DNA from: Paramecium pentaurelia
Taxonomy: Eukaryota; Ciliophora; Oligohymenophorea; Peniculida; Parameciidae
DNA: 64,000 bases
Assembly (NCBI GenBank): GCA_905183005.1
Contig: CAJJDO010000057.1
Coordinates: forward strand, 403,296-467,295
Direction of reading: 5' to 3'
Position 1 is the stretch's first letter, and every line of letters begins with the position of its first letter. The notes beneath the pieces were generated by a model, which had not been told where the DNA came from, ran no database searches, and saw only the letters and a list, made by a program, of their open reading frames with translations. This document shows, one piece after another, positions 23,701 through 37,343 of the stretch. The translations under genes were made by a program, and so were the position numbers.

Positions 23701-24161
23701 TAATATTATAAATGTAAATCACAGATTAAAAGGTTTATAGAATCTTAAATAAATAAGATCCAAATGTTCCTTAGGATTCTCTAATATAATTTATCAAAAT
23801 GAATTAAATTATAGCATAATAAATATTATTGTTTCCTATTAATGAAATTATGTTATTATTTTCAATGATTTTGTTTCAATATTATATTTATTTATAGAAT
23901 TTAAATCAAATAATATTATTACTTGTTTATACATAAAATATTATTATATAACATCACCTAGACTTAAAATTTTAATTGTAAAACAATATTAAAAGAAATA
24001 GTAATTTTATACATTGAAGTTTAATAATATACATTATACTTAAAGATTAATTAAAACTATCAATAAAAAAATCAAAAGGGATGTATTTAGATTTCAAAAA
24101 ATTATGAATTTTATTTAAAGATAATAATTTATTAAATAATATCATCAAATTTTTAGTAGTA
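23701..24161. other. Spacer between two minus-strand genes
   Basis: A 461-bp AT-rich spacer between the ABCC stop codon and the start of the coiled-coil gene. It should hold the promoter of the latter. Nothing else is recognised. Confidence 0.4.
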
Positions 24162-27100
24162 TCAAATGTTAAATTCATTAATACTACTAAGAGATACATC
24201 CAAAATTTTACTATTACAATTACTTTTACTCTAAATTACATATTTCTATTGATAGCTTTTTCTTGCCATTGCATATATTTAGCTACTATTCTTATAACCT
24301 GTCTGAAGCACCATTTTAGAAAATGCAGAGTCACTATTTATGTATGTTGAAATCTTTGGATTTTGGACTAATAATTCATATGGATGTCCTTCCTCTAGTA
24401 CTTTGCCATCTTCTAAAACAAGAATTTTATCATATTCTGCTATTGTATTTAATCTATGTGCAATAGTGAATATAGTGCAATCATTAAATTTTTCTTTGAT
24501 GATTTATTAAATTAAACAGTCAGTTATCATGTCAACATTTGCAGTCGCCTCATCTAAAATCAATATCTTTTTCTTATTTAACAGAACTCTACTTAAACAT
24601 ATTAACTATTTCTAACCAATAGAAAAGAATTCTGGCTCTATTTAATGTTCCAAACCATTTGGTAATTATTAAATAAAACCTTCCAAACCTGTATCTGATA
24701 AAACATTTAATAATGTTTTATCATCAAAAATTTAAAAAGGGTCTAGGTTCTCTCTCAATGTCCCTTTGAAAAGAAAAGGAATTTAAGGAATAATACTGAT
24801 TTCTTTTCTTAACTTATATAAATTAATTTTACGGATATCTTAATCATCTATTGAAATTACACTAATAAATATATATACATATAAATTACCCACTATTTTA
24901 AATAGAACTTAATCTAAAAAGACTTGCAATGACTGATGATTTACCAGCACCAGTTCTACCAACAACTCCAACTTTTTCTTTATCCTTTATTTCAAAATTC
25001 AATCCCTTTAATACTAAAGGAGTGTTTTCTCTATATTACATTGTAACATTTGAATAAACTATTGAACCTAACTTTGGCCAATTCTTAATTTTTAATTCCC
25101 CTTCTGATTCTTCTTTTTCTATTTCCAAATCACATATTTCAAACATTCTATTAACACTATTCATCATTGAATCAAATGCCATAAACTACCTTAATGTACC
25201 TGCTTAAGTATTGAAAGTTGAAAGTAGTAGTAATGCTTATGAGAAAATGGTAGGGTCTGATACCATACCTATAATCAAAAAGATTCCAGATATATTTGCA
25301 AATTACCCAAATAAATCAATATAAAATCCAAAACATCTCTATGAATACAAAAATATTAAATTAGCTTGCATAGATTAATTAGATAATTTTATAAATTTTT
25401 CTCTTATCCATTACTAATTTTCATTAATTCTTATTTATGTCACTCCATTAATAGTAATTTTAAATTAATCAAATAAAGGAGATCTTTATATTAAATCACA
25501 TATCTTTAATTAAGAGACAACTGATCTTGTGATTCTGAAAATTATAATTGTACTTATAACTGTGAATAAAGCAGCAAATGTAAAATATGGTTATAATATA
25601 GCTATAGTAACAAGAGATACTAAAAATTAGGATCCTTATTCAAATATATCAGTAATAGTTTATTATATTTATGTATCTGCTAAAGATAAATCAGTTGAAA
25701 AACGATTAATCAATCTTCCAGAAGGGTTTGTGTCAAAATATGTAATTGGAGATAAAATTAAATTTGATAACATTTTATTATGAATATTATTATTTGAAGT
25801 AAGAACACCAAATATATTTAAAAAATATTTTATGATATTATTGAAATAAGCTGCTAGTACCAATATTGCTGCATTGTAAAATATCTAATCATTATCTTAT
25901 TATTTTTCTTCATTAAACGTAGCCATTTCTTTATAATAATAATTATTAATTATCTCACTAGCAATATTTTGGCATAAAATTATAAATATTAAAAAGAATG
26001 GTTTCCAATAACTAAAATATCTTTTATAAGTTTCAAATGAAGCATCAGATTAATTTTAATCTTCATTTATGTATAAAGCTTAGGTGTCATCTTTACTTGA
26101 TTTTTATATCTAACTGACTATCTTACCAATTAATTTACTAGGTCTTTTTATTTTTAATGATCTAACAGGATTTTCAATATTACTACTACTTGTATGAGTA
26201 CTTGAGATTTCTAAAACATGTTTTTTCATCTTATTCTTTTAACCCTAATGAGTAATCATACCTCCATCAATTATAACAATATAATCACATTCTAATGCAT
26301 AAGAGATTTGATGTGTAGCTAAAATAACAGATGGAGTTTGTTATATGAAAGCCTAATGAGTTTTTATTAAAGTAGGCCTATAATTAGGTTGAAATTTAAA
26401 GATAAATTCTTTGATTGCATTTTCAAAGATTTTACCAGCAACTTTTGAATCTACTGCTGATAGAGGATCATCAAATAAATATAAATCAGCTTATGAATAT
26501 AATGCTCTTGCCAAACTTAATCTTGCCTTTTAACCACCTGATAGATTAGCTCCTTTTTCACCAATTTCTGTTTTATCCCCTTGTCTAAAAGATAAGATAT
26601 CTTAATCTAAACAACTCACTTCCAATACTTTCAGATAGAGTACTTAATCATAATCTTTTCCAAATAAAATATTCTCTTTGATAGATCCTGTATAAATAAA
26701 AGGATCTTATTCAACATAAGCAAGTTTTAACTTTTTTTAATAAATAACACTTCCTTCATAATATGGTAATTCTTATAGTATAGCTGTTAAAAGTGTTGAT
26801 TTACCTGCTCCAACCTTTCCTATAATTCCCATAATTTCACCAGATTTGATATCTAAGTTAATTGAACTAATAACAGAAGGACCATCTTTTGACCATTTCC
26901 CATAATATTGATTAATAGTAACAAGAGCTGTAGACTATAAACTTAGACTACCTTTACGATTGAGTCCTCTACTTCTATCAATTAATAATTATTGCATAGG
27001 TTAATTTTAGACATCATATGTAGTAAAAGTAGTTCTAAATTATTCAGTTGTTGTGATGTTATTGGATTATTATTTAAGTATTTCAGAGACTCTTGAAAAT

Positions 27101-28850
27101 ATTACACTAAAATTCATAATAGCTTAAAATGCATAAGACACTTGAAATATGCAATAATATTTAATCATTGACATGAGTTAGATAGTTCCCATAATAGTTG
27201 AAATAGTTAAATGAGTATTGCTGGCATACAATATTAAAATAAAACAAAAAGATCCCCAAATATGAACACTAAAGTTAAAAGAACGATCTAATAAATTTAA
27301 AATATGTATATTTAAATAATAGAAAAACTCTTTCCTTCTTATTACATTGATCTTATCTTCAAATATCTTTTCCCATACATACAATTTAATATATTTAATT
27401 CCCTCAATAACAGTGTTTGTTTACTAATTTATATGATTTAAATCATACTTATATTCGTTGATCTTACAATTTTCGAGTTTGAAGCAATAATTTCTTATTA
27501 ATATTTTAAATCAATATTTATAAAGGATATAAAATGGCACAAAATAAAATAGCAACTAATCCTAAAGGACCATCAAATCTTAACTAAAATTTACAAATTT
27601 CATACCCATAAAATAATTGAAGTAAATAATAATGATCCTGGTATCACAGCTACTTAATATATAAATGCTAATTAATATTCTATCACATTTAAATCACTAC
27701 TCACAAGATTCATTATTTTTCCTACATTTAACATTGATATTTAAGTTGAATTTAATTCAATCACTCTATCATAAATTAAATTAATAAAAATCATCCTAAT
27801 TTTAGTAGCAAAGTTACTTATCAAATATCTAAATAATGATTAAATTTTATACTATTGTTAATGCTTACTCATCAAAGCAAGTAATGAAAGAATTGCTAGA
27901 GCTGTAGCCTATAAATATGCACTTCTCATATCATTTTCTGTCACTGCTGAAATTAATGTTTCTGTTAAAATTGCCATAACAAACCTTGAATAAGTCTCAA
28001 ACATAGCAAGTATTACTATAATAATAGTAATATACTTATTATCCTACCAGAAAAACAATTTAAAGAGAGCTCTATTATTAAAATTAAAAACATCCTAAAT
28101 AATTTAAAATCTTTTTACATTGTTTTTTATCTATTCATATACTTTTGTTAAATTATATTATATAGAATCTACGTAGGCTTGTTTAGGTAAATGTGCTACA
28201 CTGATTTTTTAAGTAGATGACTCAATAATTTGTTTCATTTGTTTCATGTAACAAAAAATATGATAAAGGAATAATCTCTAAAAAAAATTAAAGTGCTAAT
28301 AGATAGTATTGTCATTGATTTTATGCTTTTGAGTTCCTTACACTGGAGAGTAAATACTTTTTATAGTATTAAGATTTTTATAAGATTTAATTGCACTTTC
28401 AATCTATGGTGAGTCTACTTTTTAATGTTGTTTTGGTGTATTAAATAATTACACCTCCACTTATTAACTATACTCTTAGTTACTAGAATTCCAAAGAATT
28501 TCTTTGTTTTAATTATTTCTACTTTTAAAAGGACTCTCTATTTCTTCTTCGAGAATAAAATTCAGAACAGCATTAGATTCTTGGTGATTAATATTGTCTT
28601 AAGATTATTTTTCACTAATATAGTCTTCACTATCCTCCTCTTTGATAATGTCACTATCGATGTCTAAGTTTCGAATCTTCACAGACACTTTCTTTTTTGA
28701 AGGTCTTTCCAATCTTACTCTAATATCTGGTTGTTAAGATTCTAAGTCAGTATTTGATGAAACACTTTCATCTGGCTTGGCTTAGTTCAGGTAGCGAGAC
28801 CTGTTCTCTTGAAATCTTTTTCTTTATTTATGAGTATTAGAATTTAACAT
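24162..28850 (-). CDS. ABC transporter, ABCC/MRP subfamily, 1537 residues
   Basis: ATG 28850 to TGA 24162, with introns 27584-27605 (22 nt), 27424-27448 (25 nt) and 24862-24889 (28 nt); exactly 1538 codons. A polar N-terminal region of about 190 residues is followed by two repeats of a six-helix membrane domain plus nucleotide-binding domain. NBD1: Walker A GKVGAGKST, signature LSGGQKARLS, Walker B LYLFDDPLSAVD. NBD2: Walker A GRTGAGKSS, signature FSIGQKQL, Walker B ILILDEATANVD and switch His in AHRL. NBD1 has Asp in place of the catalytic Glu while NBD2 keeps it, the asymmetry typical of ABCC proteins. Such pumps export anionic conjugates and drugs or act in regulation; the substrate cannot be told. 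It lacks the extra N-terminal membrane domain of long MRPs. The TM-to-NBD linker carries FDTNPSGRLINRFSTD. Confidence 0.95.
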
Positions 28851-28993
28851 TTGATGTTAAAATGAGATTTTAATTGATATATATATATATATATATTATA
28901 ATAATAATGTTGTTTTTAAAATACAAAGTAGATAATAGACATCAAATATCAGAGTTAAAAATTTAATTGATTTGAATTTATTATACATAATAA

Positions 28994-30193
28994 TCATATT
29001 AATAAATCGTTTATAGCTTGGTTTCTAGCATCGAAATTATATTCTGATTGAATTCCATTTCTTTAAATATAAGGTAGATTGTATTTTAAACATTCTTCAT
29101 ATTCTTATTGAAGTTATTAAAGATGAGGATTATTAATGAAGTCATTGTCTTCTTCCTTTTTTATACTTGGATGTGGTTCCATTTCATGTTATGGATTCCA
29201 ATATTCTTATTAAATATTAGAATAATAATATTTTTATTGTTCTAACATCATGTAGTAATAAGGATCATGTGCTTCATAATTGGCAATTATATTTGCCTCT
29301 TCTTTAAAAATATTTAATATTAATTATTACCTGCTTTAGGTAAGTCTGTTTGAGGATTCTTCTTTTTTCGACCTGCTCTACTTCTTTCAGCTCGAGGTAA
29401 ACGTTTTCCATTTTCTCCTCTCAATGCATATGGATTAAATTTCTAATGATGACTTCTACACTAACTTGGTGTTCTAGTACCAATTAGTTCACTCATTTAT
29501 TTGAATATTTTTGATGTCTTCTTCATCATTGAGGATGTCATTATATCCTCATATTACTATAAAAATGATATATAGGTTGTATGTTCATCAGTTGACCAAT
29601 GACCAGTATTTATATTTTCTTTCTTTGGCTTTTTAATTTGAGAATGTTGTCCTTTCTATTTTTATGTCTATTAAGAACCCTCTTAAGAACCTTAGCCATC
29701 TTAATGCAGATTGGATACAATGTCTGATTGAAGTTTAGGTAATGGACTGCCTTATGTGTAATGAAACACTGGATATGGTTGTTTAATACTAAAATAATAA
29801 TTAATTATTATACATTTAATCTGGTTGAATGATTATTTATTGTTGATCCTCAACAAACTATTTATCTGATTCTAATGTCTTAGGTAAAAGTCCCTTTGAA
29901 TCGTTATTCCTTTTTCAATGAAATTAAATTCAATTACTTATGTTTTTTATTTTTTTTATTTTTTATTTGGCTTGGAATTTCATGTTCTTATACGAACTCA
30001 AATTAATAAGGAGGAAAAGTTGGTGGATAAAAATTCTACTGAAATAAGTTAAACTCATTATAATTTGAACCTTAGCTCTATTCTGAATTTATTAGAATAT
30101 TATCATACTTGCTTATTCAATATCCCCTTAGAATAACACTTGTGCTTCATTCACATAAGGGAAGTAATTTTGATACTGTTGAACGTTCATCAT
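28994..30193 (-). CDS. Myb/SANT-like DNA-binding protein, 363 residues
   Basis: ATG 30193 (two ATGs in a row) to TGA 28994. Four introns (26, 28, 25 and 29 nt) are needed and give exactly 364 codons; two end in AAG and one in CAG. The central domain begins GHWSTDEHTTYISFLQQY and ends TRTPSQCRSHHQKFNP. This is the Myb/SANT pattern: Trp in helix 1, SQCRSHHQKF as recognition helix. A basic segment follows (RAERSRAGRKKKNP). The N-terminus is Pro/Gln/Tyr-rich and the C-terminus acidic and Tyr-rich, as in transcription regulators. A nuclear DNA-binding role is inferred. It lies downstream of the large PAS gene on the same strand, 66 bp from its stop codon. Confidence 0.8.
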
Positions 30194-30259
30194 ATATATT
30201 TAGAATATATTTGTTTTACAATTTTTAATTATTATTAATCCAATAATATACTTAATTTC

Positions 30260-33200
30260 TCAAGTTAAATCATCCTTCACAACCATTTATCTAATAGTCC
30301 TATCTAATTAATTATCCAAAAATAATGATTATTGAGGGAGCAACAATAAAAATCGTTTCATCAAATTGAATTCCCATTTAAAATATGACAATATTTTTGT
30401 GAAAACTAATACAATGATTAACACAACCAAAATGATGAATATTAAATTTATTATCTAAAAAAGTTAATTGATAATTTACCAATATTTGTGAAATCAATTC
30501 ATCAGTTGAATTCTTCAACTAATTTTGAAATTTCTGTTTCAAAACTGATATGGTATCATACAATATCAAACCAGCCTCAAGTTCTTCTTATGTTGTATAT
30601 ACTTTAAGTGCAAATCCATTTGTTTAATCATATTCATTAAGTAAACTATTTCTTATAGTTGTACCAGCAGCCTAGAATCCTTTCCTCACAACTCCTTAAT
30701 ATACAGCATCACAATGACTTTAAGCCATCTCGATTTTGTTCTTGTAATAATAATGTAAAAAAATTACTTCTGGTAAAAATTAACATACATCTGTGCTCAT
30801 CATTAGATTCATTTCTGAAATGAAATCATCAGATGTTATATATTTAGATGTATCCATCTAAGCAATAAGAGATAAGAAATTGTTGATGATATCTATTTAA
30901 TTATGGAAATTTTGAACAAAAAATGTAGCATTTTTATCTGGAAAAAAGTAAAAGATAGTTTATAATGGAAACTTTTAATAATATATAACTTCTCTCATCG
31001 AAAAAACTCCACTGACAGCAATACACAAATTAGATAAGGAGTTAAAAAAAGTGGTTGTATCTGGATACTTCTAAAAGTAATTTCTTCCTAAAGAATTTGT
31101 AATAAAACAAAAAATAAAACAAATTCCAAATAAAAATATAAATAAAAACATTGATGGCAATATTGACATCTTTTAATTTAAATTAGTAATTTAACCTTTT
31201 TGTTTTTATCTATTATTTTTTTAATTCTAAGCTATTTTCTCTTTTCTTATATCTTCTGCTGCTAAAAACTTTTCCTTTATATCAATATCAAATTAATATT
31301 TAAATAAAACATCAGAATCTTTTATTAATAAAGAGGCTATTCCTCTATATCTATCTATATCTCTTTACAACCATACTATATCAATAAAGTTAAAGAGTTA
31401 AAGAAAACTATTATATTAATTTAGATATGCTTTATAAAATGAAAAGACTATAAGTAATAATAACAAACAAACTAATACTATTGGGATCAAAAGATAATTC
31501 CATTTTTCAGATACAGTACTTGATCTAGTTATTGAATAACTTACCATCTCTTCATTTAATAATTATAATTATTCTACAAATGTTTAATAATTTGCATATA
31601 AAAATACTAAAAACCCTTAAGTTAAATCTAAATTAATTAGATTAAGATAATCAATATTTATGAAATTATAGCAGGCCTCTAAATATAAATACATGGATTC
31701 TCTTGCTGATATTGTATAATTCATTGTATCTGGATATTTTCCAACCGTAATATTGAAATATTTATTCTCAAAAAAAGGATTCAAATAAGGATTTGATAAT
31801 TATTTTGTAAAACTATCTTTGAGTTCAAAGTATGTATAATTTATATCTCTAATTGAATACTACATTTTTTCTATTTAACTTGCCATAGTTATATTAGGAT
31901 ATATTAACATTAGTATAATATATGTTGTTAATGCATTCTAAGAAACTATATATTTATTGACTGGTCCAATAATATTAGATTTTATTTAAATTAAATCTAA
32001 CTCCTCTAAAAATCTATTCAAATCATCATTAGAATAATAGAGCATAATCCCACTATAAACTAAAAATAGACTTAACATGATTGTTAAAAATACTAACATT
32101 GCTTTAAATTTTTTGGAAAATTTAGTTGAATTAATCAATTTTTCAATTAAATCATATTTTTTTGAATATTTTGATTTCTTAAATCCTGCAATTGAACTTA
32201 CTTATGATCCAATATCATCAATGTGAACTATACGTTATTCTTTAGAGTCCATTTACATTTGCATTCTAATATTTTCTTATAATTCCTAATCTATATCATC
32301 ATATTAAAGTTTATCAATTTAATTATCCATAATTTGTTATTTTTTAATTTCACTACTTTATTGAAATGATGAAAACTATTCTTCTTATTCAATTTATTCA
32401 TCTGATTTAAAGAATTATTATTTATTAATATACTGTTTATTTTATATTGATGTTACATTAAAATCTGGGTTTTTGTTTTCTATCAATCTTAATCCACTAT
32501 CTTTAGGACTCATCATAGATTAATTTTAATAAGGTTATTAATAAGATTAATTCATGTTTTTTTCATTAACTCTTAATTTATTTACATTATATTCAAATTA
32601 ATCTAAATTATCTAAATTATCAAGATTTCCAGATTAATCTTCCAATCCATAAAGTTCTATTGCTTTAGGCATATTTACTGCAAATTCTGTATCATCCTAT
32701 TCAAAATCAAAAGCATTTAAACTTTCAAAATCTTAATTTGAATTATATCCTAATGTCATTTATGGTTCAGGAATTGTATTTTCTGATTTTGATTATTTTT
32801 TTATTTCTTTGATCTCAATTATTATATAATTCAATTCACTTTTAAAATTTCTGATATGTAAAATGCAATCCACTTAATAACTAGTTAAATGATCTTAGTT
32901 ATCCCAATTTATTTTTGAGTTGTTTCCCAAAATCAAAGTTGATGGAATATACATTTTCAAAGAATATTCACTAATTTAAGTTGTATCAATTATATCTTAA
33001 TTAATATCAGATGCTCTAGTAATATTAGCTTCAAGTATTAAGGATATTTTAGGAAAAACCTTACTTAATGGAACTTTTTAAAAAGATTAAGCTAATTCTT
33101 TATTGAATTTATTGTTATAACCCAATTTATTGATAAAGTTTTTTGAAATTCCAGATATTTTATGATTAGATAATGAAAATAAATAAGCACTTTGAGTTTC

Positions 33201-35555
33201 AACATTTTAAAGAAAACAAGCAAATGTTAAATCATCTAAATTCATAAAATTAATGTCATAGAAAAAATCTATTGTTTTTATAAATCTTTATTGATATTGA
33301 CAAAAATTCAAATTTATTTATCTGAAATATTTTGATACTCCATGTTATAGAAAATTAGCAACTAATTTTTCATGTATTATTTCAAATCCTTAAGGTAGTA
33401 TTGAATTGATTTAGTATATCATTTTAAATTAATCTTATGATAAACCAAAAAATTAATGAATCATATTTGAACCACTTCTAATTGATAATTTATGTGATTA
33501 TTAATCAAATCCTATGATTAGATAATCAATTTTATTAGAAAATAAATCAAAATTTGTTTAAGATTACATTTTTAATAATTTTTCATCTGATATTGATGCT
33601 ATGGTTGCTATTTTATAAGCAGAAAAATAATTATTCATAATTTCAGATTAATAAAATGTATTTAATGCTTACATTTTTTAACTTGGAAATTAATCATATA
33701 ATTTATATAATTATTCTTCAAGTTCATTCATTTCAATAAGTAATTTTTTACCTGCTTAAAAAACAATAACATCATTACTCAATTAATTTAAATTATTGAA
33801 GAATTCCCTTTTTCTATTTAACATTTTAACTACTTTCTTTCTTAATTTTTTATTATTCTCTTCAGATTGGAGAAATAATTTAACAGCATGTTCTAAATTT
33901 TCAGAAAATTAAGCAGATTACTTAGAAAATCCCATACTCATAGATTATTTAATTTATTCTTAAATTAAATTGAGTTTTTATTTTGTAATAAATGCCATAT
34001 TATTTAATCTTATATGTATAGTACTTTATTCATTTTTATCACCTCCTATTTTAGATTTCTAAAGAGAATGACTTTTACCATCAGAACTATTATTTAATTC
34101 TTTTCTATCACTTTTTTGATGATTAAATTTATAGTTTACACCATGAGTAGCAGATGAACTAAATTAAATCTATTCACTATCAAGTTAAGCTAAGAAATTT
34201 GATTATTAAAAAGCTTTTGTATTCAATCCTAAATAATTAATAAGAGATAAATAATGTAAGAAATATGATTAACGAGCAGATTCATCTTTTGTTCTTGAAA
34301 TTATTGCATCAAAATTCTTAACTTAATCTTTAAGAAATAATCCTATTGCATCTTCAAATGAAATTATTTATCTTTTACATAAACATTTAGAATCTTCACA
34401 TTCATCCAAATGAGTTTATTTAAAATGATGGATATATGTCATTTTTTTAGTATCTTACAAGTAATTTGATTATAATTTACCATATTCATAAATAATATTA
34501 CCAATTTTATATTATAACATATCAGCTGTAATTTTAGAACTATTCGTTACCATTAAAGATTCATGCATTTTAATTTGATAATTATAAATGATTTCATTTA
34601 AAATTGGTGTGATTAATAATATTAATAACACATCATATTTATCTTATTCTTATTTAGAAACTTGATTAATGAATAATATAATGGCTAGTGTTATTTAAAA
34701 AACATTGCATTATACTTCAATCTTTTATCGATGATGTAAATTGGGATAACTTTATATCAAAGCCCAAAAATTACTAAATTGTTTGACTAATATTAAGCTG
34801 AAAATTAGATAAAATTTAGTTAAATTAGAACTATCCATTTAATCAATAACAACAATTATTAGATTCAATAAGGATTTCCAATAATTACTAAATGTAACTT
34901 ATAATAATTATAAATTTTGAGGAGTAATAGAAATTGATTCTAAATTACAAAACAATTGAATCAAATAATTACCAATCACCAAAATAAGTGTTATTATTGA
35001 AAATGATAAATTAATCATATTTATAGATGAACTTTTTGTATTATAGAATAAGGAACTTAATGTTAATTCTGTCATAGGAATAATTGTAATATAATACATC
35101 AATGAATGGAAATATGAGAAAATTCTTAAAACTATTTAAATTAATCTATATTAAGTTTTTAAAAATTCACTTAATCTATGCTGTTTTTTGTTTTTTCCTA
35201 AATAAATGATAAACAAATATATCAGTATAATCTGATAAAGTAATGTAATACATAAGGGTATCAAATAACTCAATTATATAAATTCCTCATTTGAACTTAA
35301 TTTTATTCGAGACGCTAAAGAAATTTCTCTAATAAAAGTAAAAAAATTGATTCCTTTTTTGAAAAATTCGTCTTGATAATTCAATAATATAAAGCTAGAT
35401 TCTTAAAGGGTGGAAATAATCAATACAATATTAATTATGGCGCTATTAAATGTTACAAAATAGTGTTCGCTAAGGATTCTGACTTAAATATAAAATTCAA
35501 TAAATCTTTGATCTAAAGAACTTTTTTATTTTTGTTTCTTTTTTACTTACTTCAT
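30260..35555 (-). CDS. Giant multi-pass membrane protein with PAS-like domain (paralogue 1), 1756 residues
   Basis: ATG 35555 to TGA 30260, one 25-nt intron at 30455-30479; exactly 1757 codons. The first about 370 residues contain roughly eight to ten hydrophobic helices. A cytosolic segment follows with the cysteine motif C-x4-C-x-C-K (CEDSKCLCK, codons at 34374-34400, about residue 386). Then come coiled-coil stretches and a PAS-like region (SGSNMIHQFFGL, SILPQGFEIIHEKL, about residues 690-730). Near residue 1150 (AMLVFLTIMLSLFLVYSG) membrane helices resume and a last one lies near 1705 (FIILVVLIIVLVF). I know this layout (membrane-PAS-membrane) from large ciliate proteins of unknown function; a sensor role is inference. 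Its paralogue stands head to head at 37323-44122. Two apparent ORFs at 31171 and below are one frame with this gene. Confidence 0.8.
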
Positions 35556-36901
35556 TAGATCAATCTAATAATTATCAACAATCTATATTTATTAAATTAC
35601 ATAAATATATAAAAGTTCATATTCTCAAACCTGAATAAAGTTTGAAATAATATTGCAGAATTAAGTATTTTTAAAAAAGAGTCCAACTTTTTCAATCAAC
35701 CTATATGATTTACTGGAGATAGTTAAACTAATAATTTAAAGGCTCTAGTTAACCATTAAGCTATTAAATAAAAAATAAAGCTAATGTCTTAGAAATTGTA
35801 TATTTGAATTTAATATTAGAATGAATATAAAGTTCAAACTCATAGTAAATAAAATTGTAAAATACTTGTTTATCTTTTTTTAAGAGTTCAACATCTTTAA
35901 TAAAATAAAAATAATTAAATAAAGATAGGTTAGATAATGAAAAAAATTACTTCCTTATATAAAACTTAAATATTTAGAAATATATATATTCTTAGACATT
36001 CTATTGCTAAAAAATAATATCTCGTAAAATAATAAGGGATAATTTTTCTAAACAAAGATAGAACAATATGACTCTCAATTATATTGTAAGTCTAAAATTT
36101 AAAAATGTATGAATTTAACTAACTACATACAAAATTTGATTGTAAACATATTTTCTTATGATTGTAAACTCTAAAATCAATAACCTACTAATTCTGAATT
36201 CCTTCTAGTCTAAAATACTAATTAATTAACTATTATCTACTAAAAATAAGGTAATAAAAAATAAGAGTAAGAGAAAACATTAAAAATTCTTATATTCTAG
36301 GGAATATAAAAATACAAAATAAATAATTAATCTTCGTTATCAAAAATAATAAACATAATATTTAGTTATCTGAATACTATTTAACAATTGAGAACAAATA
36401 TTTAATTACAGCAATATATCTAATATTGTAATTTAAATGATTTATAAAAACTTAATGAATGATGATTTATATATAAATTTTAATTTTAAAGTATAATTAA
36501 ATAAGTAAATATAATTAGTAAACTGATCCAAATATAATCTTTTTGTAATAAATAACTCATTAGATGCATATTAGTATTTTATCATCATCATCAATTAATT
36601 TGCAATTTTTTTCATCATCGTTTAATAATTCTATAAATTGATGATTTTGATATAAATGTATATTAACTATATTCTACATTTCAATAAATAAATTGTTTTA
36701 AATTAATTAAACAGAAACTATAAATTTGTATGATATTCAACAAATGATTAGATCATTACAAAAAAAAGAAAGTATAAATAAAATATAAGAATTTAAAACA
36801 ATTTTTTGTTCTATATACTTCAAAATCATCTTAATAACTCTTAATTATTAATTCAATAGCCGACTAGATTGAAAAATATAAAAAGATATAGGATTAAATA
36901 A
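35556..36901. other. Long spacer between the head-to-head PAS genes
   Basis: About 1.35 kb of AT-rich sequence with no frame I can support, unusually long for this compact window. It may hold promoters for both giant genes and decayed sequence. The right part of the inter-gene region contains a channel-like fragment, listed separately. Confidence 0.4.
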
Positions 36902-37343
36902 TGAGTCAGTAGTTTATAATAAATCGTTTTTTAGATTGGAGCAATATTCTCTTAATTAAAAATATAGACATCTTATAAAAAATACTTTAAATATTTCTAA
37001 CATTTATTTTATTAACAAATTGTGCTAAAATTCGTAAAAATAGACCTATTACCAATTAATCTTTTTATTATAAAATTAAGAAAATTTTAAAGCATATTCC
37101 TAAAAAACATAAAGCTAGAAATATTTAAAAGATATGAATATCTTATCGAAAAATTAGAAATGTCACAAGCAATAATAAAACTAAAAGATACTTTTAGAAT
37201 AATTAAAATATGTATTCCTTGTTTACATTAAAATTACTTGTAAATGATGATTGTTTATAATATTATCCTTTGTATTTCATTAACTATTTTCATTGAGATT
37301 CAACACAATTGCTATAGATATAATGATCATCTATATTTGTGAT
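36902..37343 (+). pseudogene. Possible remnant of a cation-channel-like membrane gene, or unrecognised 5' exons of the next gene
   Basis: One frame without TGA reads across this stretch and ends at TGA 37341. It contains a basic helix-like region and a hydrophobic helix: IEKLEMSQAIIKLKDTFRII then MMIVYNIILCISLTIFIEIQ. The pattern of Lys/Arg-spaced helix plus a following membrane helix recalls the S4-S5 part of ciliate potassium channels, but no pore motif or cyclic-nucleotide domain follows. It could instead be the true 5' end of the following PAS gene, joined by a 19-nt intron (GTGATTAAGGAATCTTAAG, 37337-37355) that brings it into the downstream frame. I cannot decide between these. Confidence 0.3.

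Noticed and set aside
30260..31171. A separate small membrane gene starting with MSILPSMFLF
   Set aside because: The upstream reading continues in the same frame without a TGA, so it is the C-terminal part of the giant PAS protein.
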